From positions 1-64,000 of the forward strand of contig NZ_JAMKOJ010000009.1 of NCBI RefSeq assembly GCF_023700755.1: 64,000 bases of DNA, written 5' to 3'. The notes under the pieces are model-generated. The model was not told the DNA's origin, did no database searches, and saw nothing but the letters and a program-made list of their open reading frames with translations. Below, one piece after another: positions 7,571-16,042 of the stretch. Both the position numbers and the translations under genes were made by a program. Origin of the DNA: Allorhizobium sonneratiae (GTDB lineage: Bacteria > Pseudomonadota > Alphaproteobacteria > Rhizobiales > Rhizobiaceae). Positions within the stretch are counted from its first letter, which is position 1; each line of letters starts with the position of its first letter.

Positions 7571-8894
7571 TTGCAGCACGAACGCGCAACTGGTGCAGCG
7601 TGGCAGCCGCGCTGCTGACGACGGCATCGATATCGACGCCGATGAGTTGGCCATAGCGCTTGCGAATATGACCGTCGATGATGACTGTATCGACATTGTT
7701 CGGCTTGGCGTTCTGGAGCATGAGACAGGTCGGATCTATGTTCCGGGCAGGCATCATATTGATCTCGTCCGTGCGGACCAGAATGATGTCGGCACGCTTT
7801 CCGGGGGTCAATGAACCGATCTGGTCTGCAAGTCCGAGAACGTTGGCACCGCCGAGTGTGCCAACGCGAAGCGCATCCTTATAGCCGAACTTCCATTTGA
7901 TGCCCGCCTGCGCAATCGCAAGCAGGCTTCCGGTCAGGTTCCCCGCTTCAACCTGCTGCATCCTGCCCGAATCCACCAGCATTCTGAGCGCTGCAAACGG
8001 GTCGGCCGAGGTCTGGCCGGTGACGTCCACGCTGAAACTGAGATTGTCGAGCGGCACTTCCGCGCAGCTCATCGCATAGACAGGCGGCAAGCCGTTGCCG
8101 ATCAAAGGATCGGTGCAGGGACAGAACGCAACCTTGACGCCCTTGGCCTTGATAAGCTCGATCGCGTGCGGCTGTATTCCGGGACCATGCGTGAAGATGA
8201 ACTCGGGCCCGATGAGGTCTGGCGTGGCAAGAAAACCGCCATGATTGGTAATGGGACGAAGCCCCAGTTCGCGGGCCATCGCCACATGCTCTTCAATATG
8301 CGCACCCGTTTCATCGAGAAGTGCGCCTAGACCCAACAGGCCGTTACCGTGCGCTTCAGCCCAGTCTCGCGCATTTTTCAGGTCGTCGATATTCGTCGCA
8401 TGTCCCCCGACCACGCAGGGGTAGCAGAACTTGGCCCTTATGCCGCTATCGACCAAAGCCTGCATCTCGGCCTCAGCGTCCTCGCTGTGACGCACACCAT
8501 GGGCCCAGTTATTACAGGTTGTAATACCAGCATTGATTGCATCCAGTGCTGCGAAACGCACAGCGGCGTAATGATCTTCGGCCGTGTAATGATGAAGCAG
8601 CATATGTGTCCGGAAATAAGCCGTCGCATCATCGACGATGCCGCGCCAGATGCCATTCCACATATGCCAGTGGGTTTCAACGAAGCCCGGCATGACCACC
8701 ATCTTCGTCGCGTCGATGATCTGCGCATCCGGCGCTTCAATGTTTTGGGCCACAGCGACGATCACGCCATCACGGACATGGACGTCGCCCTTGGGCATTT
8801 CCGGTATCGCCGGATCAATGGGCAGGACATGGCCTCCCCGGATCAGCAGTTCGCCAGATCCATGCGCTTCTGGCGCCCGGTTATGATCGTTCAT
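7554..8894 (-). CDS. Amidohydrolase (AtzB/TrzA-like metal-dependent hydrolase)
   Basis: 446 residues from the ATG at 8894, preceded by AGGGAGG; an upstream in-frame ATG has no such site. The amidohydrolase-superfamily barrel shows the HxH metal motif at His75-Trp-His77 (GFVETHWHMW), later metal or catalytic histidines at 218 (ITNHGG) and 236 (FTHGPG), and Asp290 in 'SVDVTGQTSADP'. The C-terminal 'LTPGKRADIILV' is typical of the cytosine-deaminase/AtzA group. It probably hydrolyses a C-N or C-Cl bond of a heterocycle or aryl amine. It is divergent from the TetR gene and the 10698-17194 catabolic operon, so a preparatory step for that pathway is plausible. Confidence 0.85.
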   Translation of the reverse strand: MNDHNRAPEAHGSGELLIRGGHVLPIDPAIPEMPKGDVHVRDGVIVAVAQNIEAPDAQIIDATKMVVMPGFVETHWHMWNGIWRGIVDDATAYFRTHMLLHHYTAEDHYAAVRFAALDAINAGITTCNNWAHGVRHSEDAEAEMQALVDSGIRAKFCYPCVVGGHATNIDDLKNARDWAEAHGNGLLGLGALLDETGAHIEEHVAMARELGLRPITNHGGFLATPDLIGPEFIFTHGPGIQPHAIELIKAKGVKVAFCPCTDPLIGNGLPPVYAMSCAEVPLDNLSFSVDVTGQTSADPFAALRMLVDSGRMQQVEAGNLTGSLLAIAQAGIKWKFGYKDALRVGTLGGANVLGLADQIGSLTPGKRADIILVRTDEINMMPARNIDPTCLMLQNAKPNNVDTVIIDGHIRKRYGQLIGVDIDAVVSSAAATLHQLRVRAATASCA

Positions 8895-9167
8895 GTGTAT
8901 GCCTCCCTTTGATCGTCGTATCACAAGTGCCGTCATTTCCAATCAGGTCACTGTTTTTATTGTCTTTTCAGAGAAATTAGAGCCCATTTACCCCTGACAG
9001 AACGGACACGGGAAAGCCTTATCCGCGTCGAATGCGCCTGCCGGGATAGCTCTGGAACTGCGGAAAACCTGCTATGCGCGGACAATCAGAGGCAACGCAC
9101 GCCTGCCAGAGCTGATGAACAACGCCATGCTGTAAAAATGCCCTGCCCATCATCGGGCTTCTGGCTT
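8895..9167. other. Intergenic region upstream of the amidohydrolase
   Basis: About 270 bp with no convincing gene. A short inverted repeat (GCCC/GGGC) near 9146-9160 followed by a T-run on the minus strand could end the small minus-strand ORF at 9168-9263. Confidence 0.4.
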
Positions 9168-9263
9168 TTAATCCGATTTGTCGCATTCACTGCGCCACTC
9201 CTCCCAAACGGCAATTCCGCCCCGGACCTGGCCTGATCCGGCCATAGGGCAGACAGCACACAT
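9168..9263 (-). CDS. Candidate 31-residue Cys-containing small protein
   Basis: The ORF begins MCAVCPMAGSGQVRGG and ends ECDKSD, with three Cys. It is preceded by an excellent ribosome-binding site, GGAGG six bases before the ATG (9270-9274). The mirrored TetR operator (9283-9303) lies just upstream, where it could control this transcript. I do not recognise the sequence. It could be a small regulated peptide, a leader peptide for the amidohydrolase about 270 bp downstream, or a chance ORF. Confidence 0.35.
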   Translation of the reverse strand: MCAVCPMAGSGQVRGGIAVWEEWRSECDKSD

Positions 9264-9282
9264 TCCGCACCTCCAAATGCAG

Positions 9283-9303
9283 AAATTGAGCATGATCAAT
9301 ATT
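9283..9303. promoter_or_regulatory. Putative TetR operator O1 (left)
   Basis: Core TTGAGCATGATCAA fits the palindrome TTGA-N-CATG-N-TCAA. The full 21 bp is the exact reverse complement of the site at 10358-10378, on the other side of the TetR gene. This identity across about 1 kb makes it the leading candidate binding site of that regulator. Confidence 0.6.
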
Positions 9304-9380
9304 ATTATTTGCTGGGGCTGGTCAAGCCTTGACGCCAAATTTCCAAAGCGGGCATGAATCGCATAGCCTTGACGGGGCTG

Positions 9381-9484
9381 GAGCATTCCACTCGTTCACG
9401 GAAACAGTGAAAGGCTCTAACTCTTTGTTTTTCCGCAATTGCGGAGGGAAAACCGTTTCACACTTTTCTCGGGATACGGCTCTC
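9381..9484. repeat. Family A intergenic repeat, copy 3
   Basis: Starts GAGCATTCCACTCGTTCACG and ends TTTCTCGGGATACGGCTCTC, in the same orientation as the copy at 2014. It lies between operator O1 and the TetR start, separating them by about 350 bp. Confidence 0.75.
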
Positions 9485-9648
9485 ATGAAGCACGCTTTGC
9501 AGTGTTGTTCACAGGTTCGCTGGCTTATAGATTGTGCGTGTTCGCGTCGTTCCGTCGGCTGGCATCCACAGAAGATGCTGGTACGGTGCATCGGACAAAG
9601 GCTTTGTTTTCAAATATCATACAGGAAATGCACAAGTAGGTTTCGCCG

Positions 9649-10278
9649 GTGAAAAAACAGGGACTGCGGGAAAGAAACAAGGAAGAGAAGCTTCGCAATA
9701 TAAAAGAAGCCGCCGTAGAACTGTTCATGTCGAAAGGCTATGACGATACGACGACGCGCGAAATTGCCCACAAGGCCGGTGTCGGTCTTGGCACCGTATT
9801 TGTGTATGCCGATACGAAGCGAGACCTTCTATTTCTGATCGTCAATGACGAGTTGGAAGCGTGTATCCACAAGGCGGCTGCGGGCATTCGCGCGGATGCA
9901 TCAGTATTTTCCAATCTCCTTTTCGTGCTGCAAATGCATTTCGAATACTTCCTCATGCGACCGACACTGTCTCGTCCAGCCCTGCGCGAAATGTATTTTT
10001 ATCAGTCCGGCAAGCAGGCGGACCGTTTCAACCGGACGCGAACGGATCTCAACAATCTCATTCGCGACGTCATCGCCGACGCGATGGAGAAGAAGCTCAT
10101 CTATTCGCCGGAGACGCCAGAATGCGTCGCGGAGGCGATTTTTGCAGTTTACCAGGTACAGCTCCGCCGCTGGCTTTCCGCTGAAAATCCGTCACTAGAC
10201 GAAGGCATGGAGGCCCTTGGGCGGCAGATCCGCGTCATCATGTGCGGTCTGGCCCCGCGCCCGGAAGCCTTGCAGTAG
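9649..10278 (+). CDS. TetR/AcrR family repressor
   Basis: 209 residues with a GTG start at 9649 and an AAGTAGG sequence upstream. The N-terminal ~60 residues are a standard TetR helix-turn-helix: 'NIKEAAVELFMSKGYDDTTT', 'REIAHKAGVGLGTVFVYADT', then the KRDLL helix. The rest is an all-helical ligand domain of unknown ligand. The gene lies between the amidohydrolase and the meta-cleavage operon and is flanked by inverted copies of a 21 bp palindromic site, so it very likely represses both sides and responds to a pathway substrate or intermediate. That assignment is inferred from layout. Confidence 0.9.
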   Translation: MKKQGLRERNKEEKLRNIKEAAVELFMSKGYDDTTTREIAHKAGVGLGTVFVYADTKRDLLFLIVNDELEACIHKAAAGIRADASVFSNLLFVLQMHFEYFLMRPTLSRPALREMYFYQSGKQADRFNRTRTDLNNLIRDVIADAMEKKLIYSPETPECVAEAIFAVYQVQLRRWLSAENPSLDEGMEALGRQIRVIMCGLAPRPEALQ

Positions 10279-10318
10279 CTCATCGACACCCGGCGCATCG
10301 GCACGCCAATCCAAAAAA

Positions 10319-10378
10319 TGATCATGCTCAGGATTGACAATCGGGTTCCCAGTGATGAATATTGATCATGCTCAATTT
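10319..10378 (+). promoter_or_regulatory. Promoter with TetR operators O2 and O3 upstream of the meta-cleavage operon
   Basis: A -35-like TTGACA at 10334-10339 is followed after 17 bp by GAATAT (10357-10362). Operator O3 (10358-10378), the mirror of O1, overlaps the -10 element. A second copy of its 12 bp core TGATCATGCTCA lies at 10319-10330, just upstream of the -35. This arrangement is what a repressed promoter should look like. Confidence 0.55.
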
Positions 10379-10697
10379 TAGTTCGCCTCTGGAGTGGCGG
10401 CCTGAAAGAGCGCTCACTTGGCCGAACCCGGTCGTGGTTCGCGTCGCGTCGAGCATGGGAGGAAAAATTGTTGAATTTCCATCGGTTTTCCGGTCGTCTG
10501 GCCGCGATTTTCTGCGCCCCGGGCGCAGCTCAGGCTGGGGCGACCACGAGCGCCGCTTCGTTCTCCTTGCCGGGTGTTCACCACGGGCAGGCGTGGCCTC
10601 AACTCTTTATTGAACGCGCTCACGCCCCCTTCGAGGTCTGTGTTTCCCTGCTGTGCCGTGACCACGTTCCAGCTTTCGCACCGAGGATGTTTGCTCG
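10379..10697 (+). other. Long 5' leader of the meta-cleavage operon
   Basis: About 320 bp between the inferred promoter and the first gene. Short ORFs occur but none has a convincing start site or recognisable product, so I call this an untranslated leader. Confidence 0.4.
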
Positions 10698-11570
10698 ATG
10701 AACGGTCAGAAAGACATATCGACGCAGCCCATGTCAGGCTCCGCCCGAACCGCCCCTGTGGCCATCACGGTCGCACCGAATGGCGGTCGCAAGACCAAGG
10801 CCGACCATCCGTCCCTGCCAATGAACGCTGGCGAACTGGCAGAATGCGCCGAGGCCTGTCTTTCGGCATCGGCCAGCATGATCCATCTGCATGTCCGCGA
10901 CGATCAGGGCAGGCATGTTCTGGACGTGGATCTTTACCGGGCCGCGATCGACGCCATTCGCGACCGCGTCGGCGATCGGATGGTGGTCCAGATCACGACA
11001 GAAGCTTTGGGCGTCTACACCCCGGAAGAACAGGTCGCGCTGGTCCGCGCCCTGCGTCCGGAAGCAGTGTCATTGGCGCTGCGCGAACTGGCGCCCGGCC
11101 CCAAGCATGAGCGTGAGTTTGAGAGCCTGCTGAGATGGATGCGCAAGGAGCGGATTTTCCCGCAGATCATCCTCTACGATCGCCAGGATCAGGAAAGGCT
11201 GTCGGCGCTTCTCGAACGTGGCGTCATCCCGGCCGACGACATTGATGTGCTCTATGTCCTTGGCCGTTACACAGCAGCCCAGCAGTCGGAACCGGCAGAT
11301 CTCCTGCCATTCCTGATGCCGGGCAACCATCGCTTCACAAGCTGGAGCACCTGCGCCTTCGGCGTTCAGGAAGCCGCTTGCGTCACAGCATCCGCCCTTC
11401 TCGGCGGCCATATCCGCATCGGTTTTGAAAACAACATGCATCTGCCGGACGGGACTATTGCCAGTTCCAATGCCGCACTGATCCAGCCGGTCGCCCGGAG
11501 CCTGCAAGCGCTGGGCCTCAAGCTCGCGACCGCCGATACCCTACGGGAAAGACTGACGGCCATCTGGTGA
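10698..11570 (+). CDS. Beta-keto acid cleavage enzyme (BKACE, DUF849)
   Basis: 290 residues. The family's TIM-barrel signatures are present: 'VAITVAPNGGRKTKADHPSL', the Zn-binding His63 and His65 in MIHLHVRD, 'VQITTEALG' and the C-terminal 'GGHIRIGFENN' with the Glu that closes the metal site. BKACE enzymes condense a beta-keto acid with acetyl-CoA to give acetoacetate and a new CoA ester. As the first gene of an aromatic ring-cleavage operon it could process a beta-keto product of the lower pathway. The true substrate cannot be read from sequence. Start is the ATG at 10698, with GAGGATG upstream. Confidence 0.9.
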   Translation: MNGQKDISTQPMSGSARTAPVAITVAPNGGRKTKADHPSLPMNAGELAECAEACLSASASMIHLHVRDDQGRHVLDVDLYRAAIDAIRDRVGDRMVVQITTEALGVYTPEEQVALVRALRPEAVSLALRELAPGPKHEREFESLLRWMRKERIFPQIILYDRQDQERLSALLERGVIPADDIDVLYVLGRYTAAQQSEPADLLPFLMPGNHRFTSWSTCAFGVQEAACVTASALLGGHIRIGFENNMHLPDGTIASSNAALIQPVARSLQALGLKLATADTLRERLTAIW

Positions 11571-11609
11571 ATACCGGCTGACCAAAATCCAGAGACTATG
11601 GAGTTTATC

Positions 11610-12773
11610 GTGACACAACAGGCCACTACCGGGGAGCTTTCCGGCCCCCGCTCGCTGGAAAACGCACAGGAATGGATGCGCGACCGGCTCAAAAAGCGGA
11701 TCCATCCGCTCGGGCTGACCAACCCGGAAGCAACGCTTCGCACCATCGATGGGCTGAAGGGCCTCGACGGCGAAAACTGGGCAGATGCCTGGATCACCAC
11801 CGGCAACGGCTATCTCGAGCAGGGCAAGGCGCTGGAAGCAGCCGGCGATCTCGCGGCGGCACGCGATGCCTATTATCAGGCTTACGGGTTCTATTTCCTC
11901 GGGCGCTTCCCTTGCCCCAACCATCCGGCCAAGGAAGAGAGCTATCGGCTCGGACTCGCGGCTTATGCGAAGTTCGGCGCGCTGGCCTCTCCGCCGATCG
12001 TCCCGGTGACGATCCCTTTCGAGGCGGACAAGGCTCTGCAGCCCGAAATCCGCTTCTACTTCCGCAAGCCCGAAAACGTCGCCCGCCCGCCGGTCGTCAT
12101 TATGTGGGGTGGCGTCGACGCGTGGAAGGAGGAGATGACGGAGCTTTCCGACACGCTGGTTGCCGCAGGCATTGCCACGATTGCCATGGACAATGTCGGG
12201 ACCGGACAGTCACCGCTGAAAGCGCGCGCCGATGGTGAGGCGCAGTTCCTGCCCGTCATCGAATGGGTCCGGGCGCATGCCGAACTGGATGGCACGCGGA
12301 TCGGCCTTATCGGGCGGTCATTCGGCGGCCACTGGGCCACCAAGCTTGCCCATCTGATGCCAGAGAAGCTGCGTTGCGCCGTTAACTGGGGCGGCGGGGT
12401 GCACTACATGTTCCAGCGCGACTGGGTCGAACAATCCCGCTACCCGGACAGCTATCTCATGGAACTGGTGGAAACCCGCAGCCGCATGCTCGGCGCTTCC
12501 AACGATGCCGAATATATCGAAGGCTTCCGCGTCCTGTCGCTGCTCGATCAGGGCCTGCTGTCGCGGCCCTGCGCGCCCCTCCTGCTCGTCAACGGCAAGG
12601 AGGACAAGCAATGCCCCATCGCTGACATCCATCTGCTGCTCGAACATGGCAGCCCGAAGACAGTCAGGCTTTTCCCCGGCGGACACATGGGCTTCGGACC
12701 GCACACAGTCCCCACGATCGTCGCCTGGGTTGCGGATCAACTGGACGTTAGAGCAGTTCCAGGAAAAGTGTGA
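11610..12773 (+). CDS. FrsA-like alpha/beta hydrolase (C-C or ester hydrolase)
   Basis: 387 residues from GTG at 11610, chosen because GGAG lies six bases upstream; an in-frame ATG at 11598 is the alternative. An N-terminal helical cap of ~140 residues precedes the hydrolase core, as in the 2,6-dihydroxypseudooxynicotine hydrolase/FrsA group. The nucleophile elbow GRSFGG carries Ser237, the acid is probably the Asp in 'VNGKEDKQCP', and the His is in 'GGHMGFG'. It may hydrolyse the ring-cleavage product made by LigAB. The last seven residues and the stop codon are encoded by the family A repeat at 12749-12852, implying the repeat replaced the original C terminus. Confidence 0.8.
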   Translation: MTQQATTGELSGPRSLENAQEWMRDRLKKRIHPLGLTNPEATLRTIDGLKGLDGENWADAWITTGNGYLEQGKALEAAGDLAAARDAYYQAYGFYFLGRFPCPNHPAKEESYRLGLAAYAKFGALASPPIVPVTIPFEADKALQPEIRFYFRKPENVARPPVVIMWGGVDAWKEEMTELSDTLVAAGIATIAMDNVGTGQSPLKARADGEAQFLPVIEWVRAHAELDGTRIGLIGRSFGGHWATKLAHLMPEKLRCAVNWGGGVHYMFQRDWVEQSRYPDSYLMELVETRSRMLGASNDAEYIEGFRVLSLLDQGLLSRPCAPLLLVNGKEDKQCPIADIHLLLEHGSPKTVRLFPGGHMGFGPHTVPTIVAWVADQLDVRAVPGKV

Positions 12774-12852
12774 AACGGTTTTCCGTCCGGAATTGCGTAA
12801 AAACAAAGAGTTAGAGCATTTCACTGTTTCCGTGAAACAGTGAAATGCTCTA
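12749..12852. repeat. Family A intergenic repeat, copy 4 (inverted), inside the operon
   Basis: Opposite orientation to copies 1, 3 and 5: GAAACGGTTTTCCGTCCGG comes first and GTGAAACAGTGAAATGCTCTA ends it. It overlaps the 3' end of the FrsA-like gene (stop at 12771-12773) and ends 16 bp before the ligA-like start. It could form a strong hairpin in the polycistronic message. Confidence 0.8.
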
Positions 12853-12868
12853 GGAAAGGAAAACACCC

Positions 12869-13180
12869 ATGAGCAACTGGCGGCACATGATGCCAACGAC
12901 AGAGGCCTATCTTCTGGACAAGGTCCTCTACGAACTCCACCACAAGCCCGATGACCTTGCAGCCTACAACCAGGACAAGGCTGCTTATCTCGCCCGCTAC
13001 AAGCTGACGGCGGACATGGCGCACAAGATCAGCAGCAATGACGTGGCGGCGCTCTACGAAGCAGGCGTAAACCCCTATCTGCTGCGCGCCCATTGCATCG
13101 GCGTGCGCATCCCCGAGGACGTATCGCTTGCCGCACTCCGCAGCCTCATGAAAGAAGGAGATGACAAATGGCTGAACTAA
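12869..13180 (+). CDS. LigA-like subunit of a class III extradiol dioxygenase
   Basis: 103 residues, all helical, similar to the alpha subunit of protocatechuate 4,5-dioxygenase (LigA superfamily): 'YLLDKVLYELHHKPDDLAAY', 'DVAALYEAGVNPYLLRAHCI'. LigA has no metal site and caps the active site of LigB. An AGGAAAGGAAAA site precedes the ATG. The stop lies 13 bp inside the next gene, consistent with 1:1 coupled synthesis of the two subunits. Confidence 0.88.
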   Translation: MSNWRHMMPTTEAYLLDKVLYELHHKPDDLAAYNQDKAAYLARYKLTADMAHKISSNDVAALYEAGVNPYLLRAHCIGVRIPEDVSLAALRSLMKEGDDKWLN

Positions 13181-14025
13181 CCGGCATCTACACGGCAAGC
13201 CACACGCCCGTCATGCTGAACTTTCCCGACCGCATCCCGTCCGATCTGCGCAACGAGATCTTCGGCGCCTATGAGGCCATGGGGCGCGATTTCGAAAGCG
13301 GCAAGCCCGATGCGCTGGTCGTCCTGTCGAACGACCACCTTCACAATTTCTTCCTCGATAATTTCCCCGCACTCTGCATTGGCGTGGGCGAACAGTATGA
13401 AAGCCCGATCGAACACTGGCTCAAGGCCAAGCGGCGCATTTTCACCGGCGATCAAGCGTTTGGCGCCTATCTCCTGCAGGAAGCCCTGAAGGCGGAGTTC
13501 GACCCGTCCTTCTCCATGGAAATGGTGCTCGACCACGGCGCGCTGACGCCGCTGGAGCTTGCCGGGCTCGATCCCGACCTGCCAATCGTGCCGATCCTGT
13601 TCAACTGCGTACAGCCGCCAATGCCAACCATGCGCCGCTGCTACAATTTCGGCAAATTCCTCGGCCGCGCCATCCGCAACTACAAGGGCGTCGAGCGGGT
13701 CGCGATTCTGGCGACCGGCGGCATCAGCCATGACATCGCCACCCCGCGCATGGGCATGGTCAACCGCGACTTCGATTCCAGGCTTCTGGAACTGATGGAA
13801 GCCGGCGACCACGATGAGGTCATCCGATACGCGACTGACTTCGTCCACACCGCCGGCAATGGTGCGGAAGAAATCCGCATGTGGATGGCGGCCATGGGCG
13901 CGGCCGACGGCCTTCCCTTCCAGCGCACCTATTATCGCGCCGTCAACGACTGGTACACGGGCATTGGCATCGGACGTTTCGAACAGTCCGCCGGAACGAA
14001 CGCCGGGGGCCACCATGCAGGCTGA
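13168..14025 (+). CDS. LigB-like catalytic subunit of a class III extradiol dioxygenase
   Basis: 285 residues. Metal and catalytic residues of the LigB superfamily are seen: His12 (YTASHTPV), His57 and His59 (SNDHLHNFF), the catalytic-type His in ATGGISHDI and the Glu ligand region 'GNGAEEIRMW'. It should use Fe(II) and O2 to open a vicinal-diol ring next to the hydroxyls (meta cleavage). It is coupled to ligA by a 13 bp overlap, with GAAGGAG as ribosome-binding site. Substrate is unknown; neighbours suggest a hydroxylated aromatic or pyridine-type ring rather than protocatechuate. Confidence 0.92.
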   Translation: MAELTGIYTASHTPVMLNFPDRIPSDLRNEIFGAYEAMGRDFESGKPDALVVLSNDHLHNFFLDNFPALCIGVGEQYESPIEHWLKAKRRIFTGDQAFGAYLLQEALKAEFDPSFSMEMVLDHGALTPLELAGLDPDLPIVPILFNCVQPPMPTMRRCYNFGKFLGRAIRNYKGVERVAILATGGISHDIATPRMGMVNRDFDSRLLELMEAGDHDEVIRYATDFVHTAGNGAEEIRMWMAAMGAADGLPFQRTYYRAVNDWYTGIGIGRFEQSAGTNAGGHHAG

Positions 14026-15139
14026 ACGCAAGGCTCTGGTGATCGGCGGCGGTATCGCCGGCATGTCTGCCGCCATTGCGCTTCGGCAGGCGGGTCTGTC
14101 CGTCGATGTCTGCGACCGCGATCCGCACTGGAAGGTCTACGGCGCAGGCATCACCATCACCGGGCCGACGCTTCGTGCCATGGGCCGTCTCGGGGTTCTG
14201 GATGAGGTCCTGCGCCAGGGCTATGCGGCGGACGGGATCGACGTCTGCTCCACCGACGGACGCAAACTCATGACCATCGACACCCGCAGCGATGCGCTTG
14301 GAGGCATTCCAAGCGCCGGCGGCATCCTGCGCCCGACGCTGCACAGCATCATTTCGGCCCGCCTGCTGACGCTCGGGCCGACGATGATGCTCGGTGTCAC
14401 GGTTGAAACACTGGAAAATGAAGCCGATCACGTGAACATCGTCTTCAGCACGGGTAAAAGCGCGCGTTACGATCTGGTCGTCGGTGCGGATGGCATCTAT
14501 TCGCGAACCCGACAGCAGCTCTTTCCCGATGCGCCCCGTCCGCATTATGCCGGTCAGTATTGCTGGCGCCTGATGATGCCGCGCCACCCCGATATCCTGC
14601 GCCGCACATTCTTTCTGGGCGGACAAGGCAAGGTCGGCCTCAACCCGGTTTCGCCAGACAGCATGTACATGTTCTATGTGGAAGCGCAGGCAGAGCCCAT
14701 CTGGCGTGACGAAACAAAGCAACATCTTCTGCTCTCGGAGCTGTTGTCCCCCTATGGCGGCGTTCTGAAAGACGTTCGTAACAAGCTGACCGCATCCTCG
14801 CAGATCGTCTGTCGCCCTCTGGAAACGGTCTTTGTTGGCGAAGACTGGACGAAGGGGCGCACCGTCCTGATCGGCGATGCCGCCCATGCCACCACGCCGC
14901 AACTGGCCTCCGGCGCGGGCATGGGGATTGAAGACGGTCTTGTTCTTGGCGAGGAAATTGGCCGGAACGTCGATATTGCCGCAGGCCTCAGCGCCTTCAT
15001 GGCGCGTCGCTACGACCGTTGCAAACTCGTCGTCGATTCTTCACTCGAAATCAGCCGCCTTGAACGCGAGCAGGCGCCGCCAGCCGCCCAGACAGCCGTG
15101 GTTGAAAGGGCGCTTGCGACGCTCAATGAGGAGTTCTGA
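14015..15139 (+). CDS. FAD-dependent aromatic hydroxylase (group A flavoprotein monooxygenase)
   Basis: 374 residues from ATG at 14015, overlapping the ligB-like gene by 11 bp. The FAD-binding GGGIAGMSAA is at the N terminus and the second FAD motif 'LIGDAAHATTPQLASGAGMG' lies near residue 285. It belongs to the salicylate/6-hydroxynicotinate hydroxylase type. It should add a hydroxyl to the ring with NAD(P)H and O2, producing the diol that LigAB opens. The gene order hydroxylase plus extradiol enzyme supports this; the substrate remains open. Confidence 0.9.
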   Translation: MQAERKALVIGGGIAGMSAAIALRQAGLSVDVCDRDPHWKVYGAGITITGPTLRAMGRLGVLDEVLRQGYAADGIDVCSTDGRKLMTIDTRSDALGGIPSAGGILRPTLHSIISARLLTLGPTMMLGVTVETLENEADHVNIVFSTGKSARYDLVVGADGIYSRTRQQLFPDAPRPHYAGQYCWRLMMPRHPDILRRTFFLGGQGKVGLNPVSPDSMYMFYVEAQAEPIWRDETKQHLLLSELLSPYGGVLKDVRNKLTASSQIVCRPLETVFVGEDWTKGRTVLIGDAAHATTPQLASGAGMGIEDGLVLGEEIGRNVDIAAGLSAFMARRYDRCKLVVDSSLEISRLEREQAPPAAQTAVVERALATLNEEF

Positions 15140-15144
15140 GAAAC

Positions 15145-15921
15145 ATGTTCCTGACCATCAACAATTGCAATCTGCATGTTTGCGTCCATGGCGACGAAAC
15201 CCGTCCTGCGCTCATCCTTCTCCACTCGCTCGGCGCCTGCGCCGACCTGTGGCAGGAACAGGTCAAAGCGCTTTCCCGCGATTACTTTGTCGTCTGCCCG
15301 GACTTCAGGGGCCATGGCCTCAGTGAGCTTTCGCAGGTGCCGCTGACCATCGATATCCTGGCGCAGGATGTCATCGACATCGCATCGGCGCTGGAATTGC
15401 CCGCCTTCCATCTCGCCGGAGTGTCCATCGGCGGCATGGTTGCACAATCTGTGGCGGGCACCCATCCGGAACGGGTTAAAACACTCACGGTCTTCGATTC
15501 CAGCATCGTCTCGCTCAATCCGCGCATGTGGCAGGAGCGCGCCGCAAAAATCCGGGCTGACGGTCTGGCGTCCATAGCGGAGGGCGTTTACGCACGCTGG
15601 ATCACACCAGGCCAGCACAACACGTCCGGTGGCCGCGGACTTGCCACCATGCTGGCGCGTGCCTCCTCGGAGGGCTATGCCGCCGGCTGCGACGCTCTGG
15701 CCATTGCCGATTGCCGCCCGAAAGCAGCCAGGATCACCATGCCCGCGATCGTCGCTGTCGGCGAATTCGACGAGGCGACACCACCGGCGGCTGCAAAAGT
15801 GCTGGCAGACGCAATCGGGACGGAGCTGACGATCATCGAGGGCGCCGCACATATTCCCATGCTGGAACAGGCGCAAGCGGTCACGCACATTCTCATGCGC
15901 ATGATGGCGCGCGCGCAATAA
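15145..15921 (+). CDS. Alpha/beta hydrolase, 3-oxoadipate enol-lactonase-like
   Basis: 258 residues, a compact alpha/beta hydrolase. The nucleophile Ser94 sits in GVSIGG, the acid in 'VGEFDEATPP' and the catalytic His in 'EGAAHIPMLEQ'. An oxyanion 'LLHSLGAC' strand and the 'DFRGHGLSE' loop match PcaD-type lactonases. In this operon it could hydrolyse a lactone, an amide or a formyl group downstream of ring opening. It starts 5 bp after the hydroxylase stop. Confidence 0.87.
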   Translation: MFLTINNCNLHVCVHGDETRPALILLHSLGACADLWQEQVKALSRDYFVVCPDFRGHGLSELSQVPLTIDILAQDVIDIASALELPAFHLAGVSIGGMVAQSVAGTHPERVKTLTVFDSSIVSLNPRMWQERAAKIRADGLASIAEGVYARWITPGQHNTSGGRGLATMLARASSEGYAAGCDALAIADCRPKAARITMPAIVAVGEFDEATPPAAAKVLADAIGTELTIIEGAAHIPMLEQAQAVTHILMRMMARAQ

Positions 15922-16042
15922 GCGGGTTTCGGTGGGGACGGCGCAAGAGGAGGCGCCACATCCCACCGGAATGCGCAGGGTGCATGGGCGGGAAAAAAGG
16001 GAAGAAATTTACGTTCAACCGGACTTTCTTGGAGGAGAGGAA

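Noticed and set aside
10379..10697. Short ORFs in the leader before the BKACE gene
   Set aside because: No ribosome-binding sites or plausible products; two of them overlap the inferred promoter or operator.
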